This document shows, piece by piece, positions 63,621 to 64,000 of a stretch of DNA of 64,000 nucleotides. Where the stretch lies: assembly GCA_043228905.1 (NCBI GenBank), contig JBHGNT010000050.1, forward strand, positions 115,177 through 179,176, read 5' to 3'. The notes beneath the pieces were generated by a model. The model ran no database searches, was not told the DNA's origin, and saw only the letters and a program-made list of their open reading frames with translations. Source of the stretch: Azolla caroliniana. Taxonomy: Eukaryota; Polypodiophyta. The position numbers were made by a program, and so were the translations under genes. How positions within the stretch are numbered: position 1 is the stretch's first letter; the number at the start of each line of letters is the position of its first letter.

Positions 63621-64000
63621 ACTCGCTCTTCTCAACTCCCTCCTCCAACATGCTAATTTCCTCATGTCTCTCGACCTGAGTTTCAAAATCTCGATTTTTT
63701 AATTCTATATCATAGCTAGCCTTGTGAGCTTCGATTTGCATGTTTGAACACAGAAATCCGATATCACACGAGCCAGGTATGACCATTTTAATTTACTCAC
63801 GGGCTCTTCTCAACTCCCTCCTCAAATATGCTAATTTCCTCATGTCTCTCGACCTGAGTTTCAAAATCTCGATTTTTTAATTCTATATCATAGCTAGCCT
63901 TGTTAGCTTCGATTTGCATGTTTGAACACAGAAATCCGATATCACACGAGCCAGGTATGACCATTTTAATTTACTCACCGGCTCTTCTCAACTCCCTCCT

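Larger units (their letters stand above)
1793..64000 (+). repeat. Satellite DNA array, 178-bp monomer, about 350 tandem copies
   Basis: Head-to-tail tandem repeat running to the right edge of the window and so incomplete. The anchor gcatgtttga recurs from 1815 to 63,917, giving 350 monomers. From 2,326 to 63,739 there are 345 monomers whose spacing is exactly 178 bp except for four indels (+18, +1, +1, -17). The consensus monomer has 69 G/C in 178 bases (39%). Landmarks in order are ttcgattcgcatgtttgaa, aaatccgatatcac, gagccaggtatga, attttaatttactca, ctcttctcaactccctcctc, tcatgtctctcgacctgag, gattttttaattctatatca and tagctagcc. Nearly every monomer carries GATATC and GCTAGC. I see no inversion, transposon or gene inside. 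The monomer length is close to that of many centromeric or pericentromeric satellites, but nothing here proves that location. No CENP-B box is seen. Confidence 0.98.
50800..64000 (+). repeat. Array domain made only of the cagaaatcc/gaccat monomer family
   Basis: To the right of about 50.8 kb every monomer I checked has gaccat, none has gaacat, and nearly all have cagaaatcc (a few have agagaaatcc or ctgaaatcc). To the left the two families are mixed throughout. New variants appear only here: aatcacgattttttaagtc with gttagtt or gtgagc, cacgggctc, caccggctc, gatttacatg and catatctctcg. This is a compositional boundary within one continuous array. Confidence 0.8.

Noticed and set aside
1793-64000. 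CRISPR array
   Set aside because: The period is 178 bp with no short constant repeat alternating with unique spacers; the whole unit is repeated. The RT and composition are eukaryotic.
1793-64000. CENP-B box in the monomer
   Set aside because: TTCG occurs in the monomer, but the required downstream A and CGGG positions do not match on either strand.

Overview
The window is eukaryotic repeat DNA with no ordinary host gene. Two things point to a eukaryote: a reverse transcriptase (RT) fragment of the Penelope-like (PLE) type, and a single satellite array that fills more than 97% of the window. I cannot name the species. Many satellite variants look like CpG decay (TpG and CpA at the same site), which suggests germline DNA methylation, as in vertebrates, many plants and some invertebrates.

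Layout. Positions 1-244 are a G-rich, almost C-free non-coding flank holding an (AG)30 microsatellite and a G-quadruplex-type motif. Positions 245-1792, minus strand, hold an open but 5'-truncated PLE reverse transcriptase with all main RT motifs. The frame runs 17 codons into the satellite and has no ATG before residue 189, so it is an element fragment and not a host gene. The next 10 bases (1783-1792) match the TTAGGG telomere repeat, in the orientation expected if a telomere-associated PLE had been capped. This may be chance.

From 1793 to the right edge everything is a head-to-tail satellite with a 178-bp monomer (about 39% GC). Counting the recurring gcatgtttga anchor gives 350 monomers. 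After a ragged left edge (179, 178 and 154 bp), the next 345 monomers keep exact 178-bp spacing except for four indels: +18 (about 20,225), +1 (22,581), +1 (39,314) and -17 (52,945/52,946). There is no transposon, gene or inversion inside the array that I can see.

The array grew by segmental duplication of multi-monomer blocks, seen as private variants recurring at exact multiples of 178 bp: 32-mer (5,696 bp), 11-mer (1,958), a 12-mer with an 18-bp phase slip (2,154), 13-mer (2,314, twice), 20-mer (3,560), 50-mer offset (about 8,901), 18-mer (3,204) and 9-mer (1,602). Two monomer families are mixed up to about 50.8 kb. To the right only one remains, so the array has at least two domains. The short open frames in the array are not genes: 178 is not a multiple of 3 and they contain only monomer sequence.
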